From the NCBI RefSeq assembly GCF_013387495.1, contig NZ_JABZEE010000001.1, forward strand, positions 124,001-188,000: a stretch of 64,000 bases of DNA, read 5' to 3'. Shown here piece after piece: positions 37,607 to 45,689 of this stretch. Under the pieces are notes generated by a model that saw only the letters and a list, made by a program, of their open reading frames with translations, had not been told where the DNA came from and searched no databases. The position numbers and the translations under genes were made by a program. Source of the DNA: Streptomyces sp. PKU-EA00015 (GTDB lineage: Bacteria; Actinomycetota; Actinomycetes; Streptomycetales; Streptomycetaceae). How positions within the stretch are numbered: position 1 is the first letter of the stretch; each line of letters opens with the position of its first letter.

Positions 37607-37983
37607 AGGTCGTCCACCAGCGGTACGTCGCCCACTCCGACGCCCACTACGCCGGCAACCTCGTCGACGGTGCGTTCAGCCTGAAGTTGTTCGGTGATGC
37701 CGGAACTCACCTGGCGATCGTCGTCGACGGCCACGAGAGTCTGTTCGCCGGGTACTCCTCGGTCGAGTTCCTCGCTCCGGTCCGCGGCGGAGACGTCATC
37801 GAAGTCGAGGCGCGCCTCGCGGCCGAAGGCAGACGGAGCCGAACGGTCGAGTTCGAACTGCGCGTCATCTGCCGGTCCTTGGACGAGACCGGCCGAGCGG
37901 AGGTACTCGCCGAGCCCATCGTCGCCACTCGCGCCCGAGGGACGGGTGTCGTCCCTGCCGGCGCAATCAGGAACGGGAGTTGA
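37603..37983 (+). CDS. Hotdog-fold protein resembling 3-aminobutyryl-CoA ammonia-lyase (Kal)
   Basis: This 126-residue protein is a single hotdog domain. SDAHYAGNLVDGAFSLKLFG and GYSSVEFLAPVRGGDVIEVE are strikingly like Kal of lysine-fermenting bacteria (which have HYGGNLVDG and SVEFLAPVYAGD), the enzyme that releases ammonia from 3-aminobutyryl-CoA to give crotonyl-CoA. The GTG at 37603 overlaps the monooxygenase stop by four bases, and the amine oxidase gene follows after seven bases. If the function is kept, it removes a beta-amino group after CoA activation, feeding the crotonase domain of the fusion ligase. A plain thioesterase remains possible. Confidence 0.65.
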   Translation: MKVVHQRYVAHSDAHYAGNLVDGAFSLKLFGDAGTHLAIVVDGHESLFAGYSSVEFLAPVRGGDVIEVEARLAAEGRRSRTVEFELRVICRSLDETGRAEVLAEPIVATRARGTGVVPAGAIRNGS

Positions 37984-37990
37984 GGAAGAT

Positions 37991-39358
37991 ATGAACACAT
38001 CGAGCGACGTACGCGAAGAGGCGTGCGAGATCGTCGTGATCGGTGCCGGCATGGCGGGGTTGATGGCGGCGACCACCCTGTCCGATCGGGACGTCGTCGT
38101 ACTCGAAGCCACCGGTCGGGCCGGGGGGCGCGTGGAGTCGGTTCGCCGGGGCGACTACTGGATCAACCTCGGAACCCAGTTCACCGAGGGAACCGGCACC
38201 CTGATCGAAGCCCTCGAACGCCACCGGATCCCCATGGGGACACTGGCGGGCAAGAAGGTGGCCCTCGCGCTCAACGGAAAGCAGGTCGACACCTCCAATC
38301 CGTTCGGCCTGATGCTTCGCTCCCGGATGAACTTCATGGACCGGGTCGGACTGGCGGCCGTCGGCGCTCGCATCATCGCGGCCGTACCGTTCCTGGCGAT
38401 GAACCCCGACAATTCCCTGGCGAAGCGGGTCCGGGCGGCACTCGATGCCCGCCCCGCGTCGTACGTGCTGCGCGGCATTCACTCCGAAGTCGCGCGGGCC
38501 ATGGTCCGGTCCTGGTCCGGGCAGTGGATGGGATGCGAGCCGGAGGAGACCGCGGCGACCCAGTTCGTGATCTCGATGGGGATACTCCTGACGGACCCGG
38601 CGAAGGTTCCGAACTTCTCCTTGCCCGCGGGAGGAAACCAGACCCTCACCGACATCCTGGCCGCCGACCTCGGCGATCGTCTGCGGCTCAACTCGCCGGT
38701 GATGTCGTTGGAGTGGACCGAGGACGGCGTCGTCGTGGACTACGAGGACGAGAACGGACCGGCGCGGATACGCGCCCGCCGTGCGATCGTGGCCGTTCCC
38801 AGCGACGTGGCTGTGAAGATCATGCCCGGCCTCCCGCCCGGGTATCGGGCGGCGTTCGACGACATTCACTACGGCCGGTACGTGGTGGTGGGCTACTTCA
38901 CCCGCGAGGAGGGCCCGCAGCGATGGGACGACTACATCGCTGTGTCGACGCCGCAGCTGTCCTTCCAGGCGATGTTCAACCACGCCGCGGCCATGCGCGG
39001 TCCTGGCCCACGAAAGCCGGGCGGCGCGCTGGCCTGCTTCGCGGGCGGCGCGGTGGCCGACCGCCTGTTCGAGCTCACCGATGAGGAGATCCTCGCCCGG
39101 TTCACCACAGACCTCCTCTCGCTCTACCCCGAGCTCGAAGGGAAGCTCGACGAGGGGATCGTCCGACGTCACCACCGGGTCGTGCCGTTCTGGGCACCCG
39201 GCGGACGTGCCTCGCTGCCCACGCTGCGCCAGCACTTCGGCCCCGTCTACCTGGCCGGTGACTATCAGCTCGACATGCCCTCACTCGCCGACGCGGCCTC
39301 GTCGGGCGAGCGGGCCGCGGCGCAGGCTCTGGCGAGCCTGTCCCGCCCGGTGCGCTGA
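37991..39358 (+). CDS. Flavin monoamine oxidase family protein
   Basis: This 455-residue protein is an FAD amine oxidase of the MAO family: IVVIGAGMAGLMAATTLSDR and EATGRAGGRVESVRRGDYW at the N-terminus, WSGQWMGCEPEETAATQFVI in the substrate domain, and GPVYLAGDYQLDMPSLADAA with SSGERAA at the C-terminal FAD site. It oxidises a primary amine to an imine, which hydrolyses to a ketone or aldehyde. Cyclohexylamine oxidase is of this family and is followed by a BVMO in its pathway. GAGGAAG precedes the ATG at 37991. It is the third gene of a tight operon with the monooxygenase and the Kal-like gene. Confidence 0.85.
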   Translation: MNTSSDVREEACEIVVIGAGMAGLMAATTLSDRDVVVLEATGRAGGRVESVRRGDYWINLGTQFTEGTGTLIEALERHRIPMGTLAGKKVALALNGKQVDTSNPFGLMLRSRMNFMDRVGLAAVGARIIAAVPFLAMNPDNSLAKRVRAALDARPASYVLRGIHSEVARAMVRSWSGQWMGCEPEETAATQFVISMGILLTDPAKVPNFSLPAGGNQTLTDILAADLGDRLRLNSPVMSLEWTEDGVVVDYEDENGPARIRARRAIVAVPSDVAVKIMPGLPPGYRAAFDDIHYGRYVVVGYFTREEGPQRWDDYIAVSTPQLSFQAMFNHAAAMRGPGPRKPGGALACFAGGAVADRLFELTDEEILARFTTDLLSLYPELEGKLDEGIVRRHHRVVPFWAPGGRASLPTLRQHFGPVYLAGDYQLDMPSLADAASSGERAAAQALASLSRPVR

Positions 39359-39420
39359 CGATCCGACGCTCACCGCGTTTCTTCGGCCGCCCGCGCCGGC
39401 GGCAGTGCGCTCGCCGTCGT

Positions 39421-39537
39421 CGGGACAACACATTCCTCGACGTCGAGGTACTCCGCGACGCCGGAGTCACCGACCTCTCGCCGTACGGCGGCACAGGGGG
39501 ACTCCAGTACGACATCTTCGTCGATCCACCGCGATGA
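39421..39537 (+). pseudogene. Possible gene remnant between the amine oxidase and ligase genes
   Basis: In the 270-base gap an in-frame stretch without start signal reads like a protein C-terminus: DNTFLDVEVLRDAGVTDLSP followed by YGGTGGLQYDIFVDPPR and a stop. The upstream part of this frame is Arg-rich. I do not recognise the family. It may be the tail of a gene lost by deletion. Confidence 0.3.
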
Positions 39538-39631
39538 CGAAGTAGCACGCCCGCGCTGGGGGGCGAAGCGCGGACCACACAATCCATCCGCGGGCGAGCG
39601 AGCCCGCCGCGAGGCTCATGAGGAGTCACCA

Positions 39632-41182
39632 GTGCTGAACCTGTCGATCCTGCTCGAAGACTCCGCCCGTAAGTACCCCGACCGCGAAGCTGTCGTACTG
39701 GGCCCGACCCGCATGACGTACCGTCAGGTGAACGCTGCGGCCAACCAGGTCGCGAACCTGCTCGTGGAACGCGGGATCGGCCCCGGTGACAGGGTGGCCC
39801 TCAGCTGCCCGAACCTACCGTACTTCCCGGTCGTCTACTACGGCATCCTCAAGACCGGCGCGGCTGTCGTCCCGCTCAACGTCCTCCTGAAAAGCCGCGA
39901 GATCGCCTACCACCTGGACGACGCCGATGTGAAGGCCTACTTCTGCTTCGAGGGCACCCCCGAGTTGCCCATGAGCGCCGAGGGCTTCGCCGGCTTCCAG
40001 CAGGTCGACGCCGTCGAGCACTTCTTCGTCATCACCGGTGATCCGGCGGCTCCCAGTCCCATCGACGGCGTCGAGACGCTCGGCAGTGCCATGGTCGGCC
40101 ATGGCACCACGTTCGAATCAGCAGCGACCGAGCCCACCGACACCGCGCTCATCCTCTACACCTCCGGGACCACCGGACAGGCCAAGGGCGCAGAGCTGTC
40201 GCACGCCAACACGGTGATGAACGTGCTGGCATGCAACCGCCTGTTCGGCAGCGCCCCGGCTTCCGACAGCCACCTGCTCTGCCTCCCGCTCTTCCACACC
40301 TTCGGTGCCACGGTGCAGATGCACGCGGGCTTCTCGATGGCTGCCACCCTCCACCTCGTTCCTCGCTTCGATGCGCGGGAAGTCGTCGACCTGATGGGCC
40401 GCGAGCCCATCACGTTCTTCGCCGGCGTACCCACCATGTGGTGGGGCCTCTTGAACGCGCTCAGCGACGACACCGACGTCGAGCGCATCGCGAGCAACCT
40501 CCGGATCGGCATCTCCGGAGGTGCCGCACTCCCGTTGGAGATCGCCCACCAGATCGAACAGCGCCTCGGGGTCACGGTGCTTGAGGGCTACGGGTTGTCG
40601 GAGACTTCTCCCGTCGCGACGTTCAGCGACCCCGATCTCGACCCACGCCCGGGATCGATCGGGGTGCCCATCTGGGGCGTCGAACTGAAACTCATCGACG
40701 ACGACTGGACCGAGGTGACCGAAAGCGGCCAGGTCGGCGAGATCGCGGTCAAGGGCCACAACGTGATGAAGGGCTATTACGGCCGGCCGGAAGCCACCGC
40801 AGAGGTCATCCGCGATGGATGGCTCCGCACCGGCGACCTCGCACGGCGCGACAAGGACGGCTTCTACTACATCGTCGACCGATCGAAGGACCTCATCATC
40901 AGAGGCGGCTTCAACGTCTATCCGCGTGAGATCGACGAAGTCCTGATGACGCACGCGCAGGTCAGCTTGGCCGCCGTCATCGGCGTACCTCACGACAGCC
41001 ACGGCGAGGAGATCAAGGCCTACGTCATCCTTGAGCCCGGTTCCTCCCTCACCACCGACGAGCTCGTCGCCTGGGCCAAGGGAGAGATGGCGTCCTACAA
41101 GTACCCGCGCATCGTCGAGTTCGTGCCCAGCCTGCCGATGACCGCCACCGGAAAGATCCTCAAGCGCGAGCTGGCCCGCTGA
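39632..41182 (+). CDS. Fatty-acid-CoA ligase (AMP-forming)
   Basis: This 516-residue enzyme is an acyl-CoA synthetase with all core motifs: ILYTSGTTGQAKGAELSHAN, GYGLSETSPVATF, WLRTGDLARRDKDGFYYIVD, RSKDLIIRGGFNVYPREIDE and PMTATGKILKREL. The family prefers medium or long chains or dicarboxylic acids, and the sequence does not decide. It would activate the acid produced in the island for beta-oxidation. The GTG at 39632 has AGGAG seven bases upstream. It is the last intact gene of the island; beyond its stop the sequence turns into gene fragments. Confidence 0.88.
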   Translation: MLNLSILLEDSARKYPDREAVVLGPTRMTYRQVNAAANQVANLLVERGIGPGDRVALSCPNLPYFPVVYYGILKTGAAVVPLNVLLKSREIAYHLDDADVKAYFCFEGTPELPMSAEGFAGFQQVDAVEHFFVITGDPAAPSPIDGVETLGSAMVGHGTTFESAATEPTDTALILYTSGTTGQAKGAELSHANTVMNVLACNRLFGSAPASDSHLLCLPLFHTFGATVQMHAGFSMAATLHLVPRFDAREVVDLMGREPITFFAGVPTMWWGLLNALSDDTDVERIASNLRIGISGGAALPLEIAHQIEQRLGVTVLEGYGLSETSPVATFSDPDLDPRPGSIGVPIWGVELKLIDDDWTEVTESGQVGEIAVKGHNVMKGYYGRPEATAEVIRDGWLRTGDLARRDKDGFYYIVDRSKDLIIRGGFNVYPREIDEVLMTHAQVSLAAVIGVPHDSHGEEIKAYVILEPGSSLTTDELVAWAKGEMASYKYPRIVEFVPSLPMTATGKILKRELAR

Positions 41183-41192
41183 ACAAGGCGGC

Positions 41193-41218
41193 GACACACA
41201 AGACACACGAACACACAT
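41193..41218. repeat. ACACA-rich short tandem repeat at the island edge
   Basis: GACACACAA, GACACACGA and ACACACATC follow each other directly, about ten bases after the ligase stop. The simple repeat marks the point where intact island genes give way to fragments and may be a recombination scar. Confidence 0.5.
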
Positions 41219-41220
41219 CG

Positions 41221-41721
41221 TGGTCGACACCGGACCAGCGGGTGCCACGGAATCGCTTCGAGCTGAGACGAGTTCGTCGACCGAGCCACCCGCCACACGC
41301 CTCGTGCAGGCCACCCCCACGACCTGGCGTGTCGTCGCCGCCGCGGAGGACGGGCAGCTCGCGGGCCGGCGTCTGGTACGAGAAGCGGGACCACCTGGCG
41401 CTGACCCGGCTCGCGGAGCAGCGTCGATCGGAGCGCGGTGCCGCCGCCGGGGTGGCCGAGGCCGTGCCGGAGGAGCAGTCGGGCACGGCCGGGCGCCTGC
41501 TCGCCCTGTGGCGGACCACGCTCGGCCGGACCGACCTCGGCCCGCACGTCAACTTCTTCGACAGCGGCGGACATTCGCTCCTCGGGGCGCAGCTCGTGCA
41601 GCGCATCGAGAAGACGCTGGGCGTGCCGGTGCGACTGACCGGCCTGTTCGCCCATCCCACCCCGCTCGCCATGGCCGAGCATCTCGATCCGGACGCCGCT
41701 CCGTCGGCCCCGGGAGCCTGA
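41221..41721 (+). pseudogene. Remnant ending in a peptidyl/acyl carrier domain
   Basis: The last 80 codons of this stretch (about 41470-41721) code a carrier protein: LLALWRTTLGRTDLGPHVNF followed by FDSGGHSLLGAQLVQRIEK, where the Ser in DSGGHSLL is the phosphopantetheine site, then a typical LFAHPTPLAMAEHL end. Upstream, protein-like segments appear in different frames (TTWRVVAAAEDGQLAGRRLV in one, WYEKRDHLALTRLAEQRRSE in another), so the 5' part is fused and shifted. It is best read as the truncated end of an NRPS or hybrid enzyme. A free-standing carrier protein is less likely since no proper start exists. Confidence 0.65.
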
Positions 41722-41744
41722 GGAAGACGGAGCCTGAGAAAGAC
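41713..41744 (+). repeat. 16-base tandem duplication around the carrier domain stop
   Basis: GGAGCCTGAGGAAGAC is followed directly by GGAGCCTGAGAAAGAC, one mismatch in 16. The first copy contains the stop codon of the carrier fragment and the second provides the sequence before the next ATG. Confidence 0.7.
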
Positions 41745-41938
41745 ATGGAGACCGTGAACCAGAAGCACGCCACCGCCCCGTCCGCAGCGACCGCGCCGCC
41801 GTGGCGGGTCCTGTGGCAGGACACGTTCGACGGCCCGGCCGGCTCCCCGCCCGACCTCGCCGTCTGGCAGGTCGTCACCGGGCAGCCGTTCGGAGCCGGC
41901 ATCGAGTTCCACACGGACGACCCCGCGAACATACGATC
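41745..41938 (+). pseudogene. N-terminal fragment of a GH16-like glycoside hydrolase
   Basis: The ATG at 41745 opens a frame reading METVNQKHATAPSAAT and then WRVLWQDTFDGPAGSPPDLA followed by VWQVVTGQPFGAGIEFHTDD. That is the usual first 50 residues of family 16 glycosyl hydrolases (laminarinase-like). Homology stops at about 41935 (DDPANI), where a terpene cyclase fragment begins in another frame. The catalytic ExDxxE region is missing, so the product cannot be active. Confidence 0.6.
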
Positions 41939-42535
41939 CCGGAGCACGAGCCCTCGACCACCACCAACGCGCACATCATGGAGGCGCTGGGCTGCCACCT
42001 GTCCGCCCTGTCCGAGGGGCTCGTCGACGGGGACGGCGGCCGCTACCGGGACGCCGTCGCCCGCATCGCGGCGTGGCTGCGCGGCCGTCAGCGGCCGGAC
42101 GGCAGCTGGTCCGACAAATGGCACGCCTCGCCGTTCTTCGCGACGATGCGCTGCGCCCTGACCCTGCACCGGTACGCGGGGCCGGACGCGGCCGAGGCCC
42201 TGCGCGGGTCCGTCGACTGGCTGCTGGAGCGGCAACGCGAGAACGGCTCGTGGGGCCGCTGGGAGGGCACGGCGGAGGAGAGCGCGTACGCGGTGCGCAC
42301 CCTGCTGGAGCTGACCGGCGACGGCGGCCCCCGGTCCCGGGAGGCGAGGGAGGCCGTGGGCCGGGGCTGTGACTTCCTGGTGGAGCACGGTCTGGACGTG
42401 GACCGCCACCCGCCGCTGTGGATCGGCAAAGAGCTGTACGCGCCCGCCCATCTGGTGCGTGCGGCGGTGCTGGGGGCGCTGATCGCCGCCCGTCGGGAAC
42501 CGGCCACCAATAACACAACTCAGCCAGTCTCTTAA
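41935..42535 (+). pseudogene. C-terminal fragment of a class II terpene cyclase/prenyltransferase-like protein
   Basis: The stretch reads IPEHEPSTTTNAHIMEALG, then the QW-repeat-like segments RRPDGSWSDKWHASPFFATM (approximately) and ERQRENGSWGRWEGTAEESA, and ends RVLV-like with LWIGKELYAPAHLVRAAVLG. These are the last 200 residues of alpha-alpha-barrel cyclases such as ent-copalyl diphosphate synthase. The N-terminal two thirds with the DxDD motif is absent; in its place lies the GH16 fragment. This is a deletion junction. Confidence 0.7.
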
Positions 42536-42538
42536 CCT

Positions 42539-42559
42539 GGTTCAGTTATGCTGTGAACC
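42539..42559 (+). promoter_or_regulatory. Inverted repeat over the putative -10 of the HelR-like gene
   Basis: GGTTCA and TGAACC form an inverted repeat with a nine-base spacer that contains TATGCT (42547-42552), a plausible -10. A protein binding here would block the promoter. The rifamycin-associated element described for some helR genes was not seen. Confidence 0.5.
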
Positions 42560-42622
42560 GGAAATCGCCGTCCGGCCCCGGCCGGGCGGCGCGCAAGACC
42601 GCCCCTTCGGAAAGGTCGATCG

Positions 42623-44710
42623 ATGACGTCACACGTCCAGGACATGTACGGCACCCTGGAGGCCGTCGGACTCGACGACGAGCTGGCCCTGGAGCGTGCG
42701 TACGTTGCGATGTGCCGCGAGGCGATGACCCGCCAGGTGGACGATGCCCAGTACCAGGTCGTCGCGGGTGAGGACGTGTCGGGCGACGGCGCCGGCGCCG
42801 AGGCGCTCGGCCGCTACCTGCGCACCCGCGCACGGCGGATGGCGGAGGAACCCGACAGCCCGCTGTTCTTCGGCCGGCTCGACTTCGAGGACTCCGAGGA
42901 GGCGGACGACCACCGGCGGCAGCGGTACTACATCGGCCGCAGGCGGGTCTCGGAGCACCCGGCCGCACCGCCCCTGGTGATCGACTGGCGTGCACCGGTT
43001 TCCCGCACCTACTACCAGGCGAGCGCCCTGGACCCGCGCGGAGTCGCGGTGCGGCGACGCTTCGGGTGGGCGACGTGGAGCCACGGCGCCCCGGAGGACC
43101 TCACCGGGCTGGAGGACGAGCACCTCGACCACGCCCGGGGCGACGGCGACGCGGCGAGCGCGATCGTCGCCGCCGAGATCGAGCGGCCCCGCCTCGGCCC
43201 GATGCGCGACATCGTCGCCACCATCCAGCCGGAACAGGACAACCTGGTCCGCAGCGAGCTGAACGAGTCGGTCTGCGTGCAGGGCGCGCCGGGCAGCGGC
43301 AAGACCGCCGTCGGCCTGCACCGCGCCGCCTATCTCCTCTACACGTTCCCCGAGCGGCTCCAGCGCAGCGGTCTTCTGATCGTCGGCCCCAACCGGACCT
43401 TCCTGCGCTACATCGCGGAGGTGCTGCCGTCGCTCGGAGAGATCGACATCGCCCAGCTCACGGTCGAGGACGTGGTCGCCCGGCATCCCGTCCGCCGGGT
43501 GGACACGGAGGAGGCCGGTGCCCTGAAGCACAGCGAACGCATGACCACCGTCCTGGAGCGCGCCCTGTACGCCCGGGTCAAGCACCCCGAGGAGTCCATC
43601 GCCGTCACCGACGGCTCGTACCGCTGGCGGGTCGACTCGTCGGACCTGGCCCGGGTCATCGACGAGGTGCGGGCCATGGGCGTGCCGTACGCGGTCGGCC
43701 GCGAGCATGTGCGCACGCGCGTGGTGACTCTGATCCAGCAGCAGGCCGAGCGGCGGGCCGGCCCGAAGAGCGTCACCTGGGCCCGGAAGATCGGCCGTTC
43801 GAAGCCGGTCGCCGCGCTCCTGGAGGCCGCGTGGCCGGTGGCGCGACCGGAGGAGGTCGTGGCCGGGCTGCTGCGTGATCCGGCAGTGCTGGAGGCCGCT
43901 GCTGACGGTGTGTTCGACGCCGACGAACAGCGGGCCCTGCTGTGGGCCAAGCCTCCGCGGTCGGAGAAGAGCGCCACCTGGTCGGTCGAGGACATGCTGC
44001 TCCTGGACGAGGTCGCGGGGCTCATCGAACGCCCCGAGGGCTACGGCCATGTGGTCGTGGACGAGGCCCAGGACCTGTCACCGATGCAGTGCCGGGCGAT
44101 CGCCCGGCGCAGCGCGTTCGGCTCCCTCACGGTGCTGGGCGACCTGGCCCAGGCCACGGCGCCCTGGTCGGCGCGCAGCTGGCAGGAGCAGCTGGAGCAC
44201 CTGGGCAAGACGCAGGCCACGGTCGTCCCGCTGACCACCGGCTTCCGCGTCCCCGCCGCGGTGATGGAGCTGGCCAACCGGCTCGTGGGCGCCCTCGGCG
44301 TGGATGTGCCCCCGGCCCGCTCGCTGCGCCACGACGGCGAACTGACGGTCAGGGCGGTCGACGCCCTGGCGGACGCCACCGTGTCCGCCGTGCGCGCGGC
44401 TCTCGACCGCGAGGGGTCGGTCGCCGTCATCGCCGCCGACGACGCGGTGGCCGCCACCTCGGCGGCCCTGCGCAAGGCCGGCATCGAGACGGCGACCGCC
44501 GAGGAGGTCGGCACGGCCGCCCGGGTGACCGTGCTGCCCGCGACGGTCGTCAAGGGCCTGGAGTACGACCATGTCGTCGTGGTCGAGCCGGCCGCGATCG
44601 TCGAGTCCGAGCCACGCGGACTGCACCGGCTGTACGTGGTGGTGACGCGTGCGGTGTCCCGGCTGGACGTGCTGCACGCCCGGCCGCTGCCGGAGCCGCT
44701 CGTCGTCTGA
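42623..44710 (+). CDS. helR: HelD/HelR-like RNA polymerase recycling ATPase
   Basis: This 695-residue protein is a UvrD-related helicase of the HelD type, which removes stalled RNA polymerase from DNA; the actinobacterial HelR branch also protects against rifamycins. The coiled-coil N-terminal arm is residues 1-110. Walker A is VQGAPGSGKTAVGLHRAAYL; the Walker B-like motif is VVVDEAQDLSP; motif IV/V parts are TTGFRVPAAVMELANRL and ATVVKGLEYDHVVVVEPA; the end LYVVVTRAVSRLDV is motif VI. The ATG at 42623 has GGAAAGG at seven bases. It stands alone with its own terminator. HelR rather than another HelD class is inferred from length and neighbourhood-independent similarity. Confidence 0.8.
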   Translation: MTSHVQDMYGTLEAVGLDDELALERAYVAMCREAMTRQVDDAQYQVVAGEDVSGDGAGAEALGRYLRTRARRMAEEPDSPLFFGRLDFEDSEEADDHRRQRYYIGRRRVSEHPAAPPLVIDWRAPVSRTYYQASALDPRGVAVRRRFGWATWSHGAPEDLTGLEDEHLDHARGDGDAASAIVAAEIERPRLGPMRDIVATIQPEQDNLVRSELNESVCVQGAPGSGKTAVGLHRAAYLLYTFPERLQRSGLLIVGPNRTFLRYIAEVLPSLGEIDIAQLTVEDVVARHPVRRVDTEEAGALKHSERMTTVLERALYARVKHPEESIAVTDGSYRWRVDSSDLARVIDEVRAMGVPYAVGREHVRTRVVTLIQQQAERRAGPKSVTWARKIGRSKPVAALLEAAWPVARPEEVVAGLLRDPAVLEAAADGVFDADEQRALLWAKPPRSEKSATWSVEDMLLLDEVAGLIERPEGYGHVVVDEAQDLSPMQCRAIARRSAFGSLTVLGDLAQATAPWSARSWQEQLEHLGKTQATVVPLTTGFRVPAAVMELANRLVGALGVDVPPARSLRHDGELTVRAVDALADATVSAVRAALDREGSVAVIAADDAVAATSAALRKAGIETATAEEVGTAARVTVLPATVVKGLEYDHVVVVEPAAIVESEPRGLHRLYVVVTRAVSRLDVLHARPLPEPLVV

Positions 44711-44732
44711 CGACGGAGACGTGGCCGAGATG

Positions 44733-44767
44733 TGCGGCCCGGGACTCCGCCGGGCCGCATTTTCTTT
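44733..44767 (+). terminator. Rho-independent terminator after the HelR-like gene
   Basis: TGCGGCCCGG and CCGGGCCGCA form a perfect ten-base stem with a seven-base loop, followed by TTTTCTTT. It is one of the clearest terminators in the window. Confidence 0.85.
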
Positions 44768-44965
44768 ACGGTCTCCGCCGAGGAACGGACCCGTCTGCAC
44801 GGGCGTGCGGCCGTGGTGCTGCACGACAACGGCGCGCATCCGGCCACGGTGGCCGAACACATCGTGGCGGTGGGAGGCATCGCGGAATCCTGGGCTCCCC
44901 CACTGCTCCGGGAAGCCGCGACCGAAGCGCTCGCCCAGGACGAGTTCCCCAAGGCGATGCGGCTG
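44768..44965 (+). pseudogene. Fragment of a LuxR/LAL-type ATPase regulator
   Basis: Directly after the terminator a frame without start reads VSAEERTRLHGRAAVVLHDN, then HPATVAEHIVAVGGIAESW and PLLREAATEALAQDEFPKAM. This matches the helical repeat after the ATPase domain in large LuxR-family regulators. Both the ATPase part and the C-terminal HTH are missing. The match ends near 44965, where the TetR promoter begins. Confidence 0.6.
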
Positions 44966-45020
44966 TTCGACCTGTCAATTCCCATACTCGGTCAGTTGAT
45001 TGCCCCGGTAAGGGAGGTGC

Positions 45021-45032
45021 TAGGATGGCCTG
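45021..45032 (+). promoter_or_regulatory. -10 element of a leaderless TetR gene
   Basis: TAGGAT (45021-45026) lies seven bases before the GTG at 45033, so transcription should start at or next to the start codon. TTGATT (44996-45001) is a weak -35 with a 19-base spacer. A partial inverted repeat TCAATT...GTTGAT (44975-45000) overlaps it and may be the autoregulatory site. Confidence 0.5.
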
Positions 45033-45677
45033 GTGAATGCGCCGATGGGCTTGCGGGAGCGCAAGAAGCAGCGAACGCGAGAGACGATCTCCGACACGGC
45101 GATCACGCTTTTCCTGGAGCACGGGTTCGACCAGGTCTCGGTCGTCGACATCGCGGCGGTGGCCGAGGTCTCCAAACCCACGCTGTTCAAATATTTCCCC
45201 ACCAAGGAAGACCTGGTCGTCCACCGGTTCGCCGACCACCAGACGGTGAGCAGCACCGTCGTGGCCGAGCGGCCGCCGGGGGTGTCCGCGATCGACGCCC
45301 TGCACCAGCACTTCCTGGACGGGCTCGCGGCCCGCGACCCCATCACGGGGCTCAACGACGACGATGACGTCCTGGCCTTCCACCACCTCGTCTACTCCAC
45401 GCCGAGTCTGGTGGCGCGCGTCAGCCAGTACCTCGCCCAGGCCGAGGAGGCGCTGGCCCGGGCCCTGGCCGACGCGCTCGACTCGGACCGCGCGATCACC
45501 GCAGCCCTGCTGGCCGGCCAGGTGATCGCCACCGAGCGCATCCTGGCGTCGGTGAACTGGCAGCGCATCGTCGCCGGCCGGTCCGCGGACGAGGTCCACC
45601 CCGAGGCGGTTGCCGACGCCGACCACGCCTACGCCCTGCTGCGGCACGGCCTGGCCGAGGTCGCCCCGCAGAAGTGA
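45033..45677 (+). CDS. TetR/AcrR-family regulator
   Basis: The protein (214 aa) has a canonical TetR HTH: RKKQRTRETISDTAITLFLE, FDQVSVVDIAAVAEVSKPTL and FKYFPTKEDLVVHRF. The acyl/drug-binding C-half is helical (VSQYLAQAEEALARALADAL). The start is taken as the leaderless GTG; ATG four codons later would also fit. It is convergent with a decayed FAD monooxygenase gene, the usual target of such regulators, so it may now have no local function or may act elsewhere. Confidence 0.85.
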   Translation: MNAPMGLRERKKQRTRETISDTAITLFLEHGFDQVSVVDIAAVAEVSKPTLFKYFPTKEDLVVHRFADHQTVSSTVVAERPPGVSAIDALHQHFLDGLAARDPITGLNDDDDVLAFHHLVYSTPSLVARVSQYLAQAEEALARALADALDSDRAITAALLAGQVIATERILASVNWQRIVAGRSADEVHPEAVADADHAYALLRHGLAEVAPQK

Positions 45678-45689
45678 GCACCGCCGGCC

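Noticed and set aside
23349..41220. Integrase, transposase or tRNA attachment site at the edges of the amine island
   Set aside because: I looked for these as proof of horizontal transfer and found none; transfer is suggested only by gene content, composition by eye, and the remnants at the right edge.
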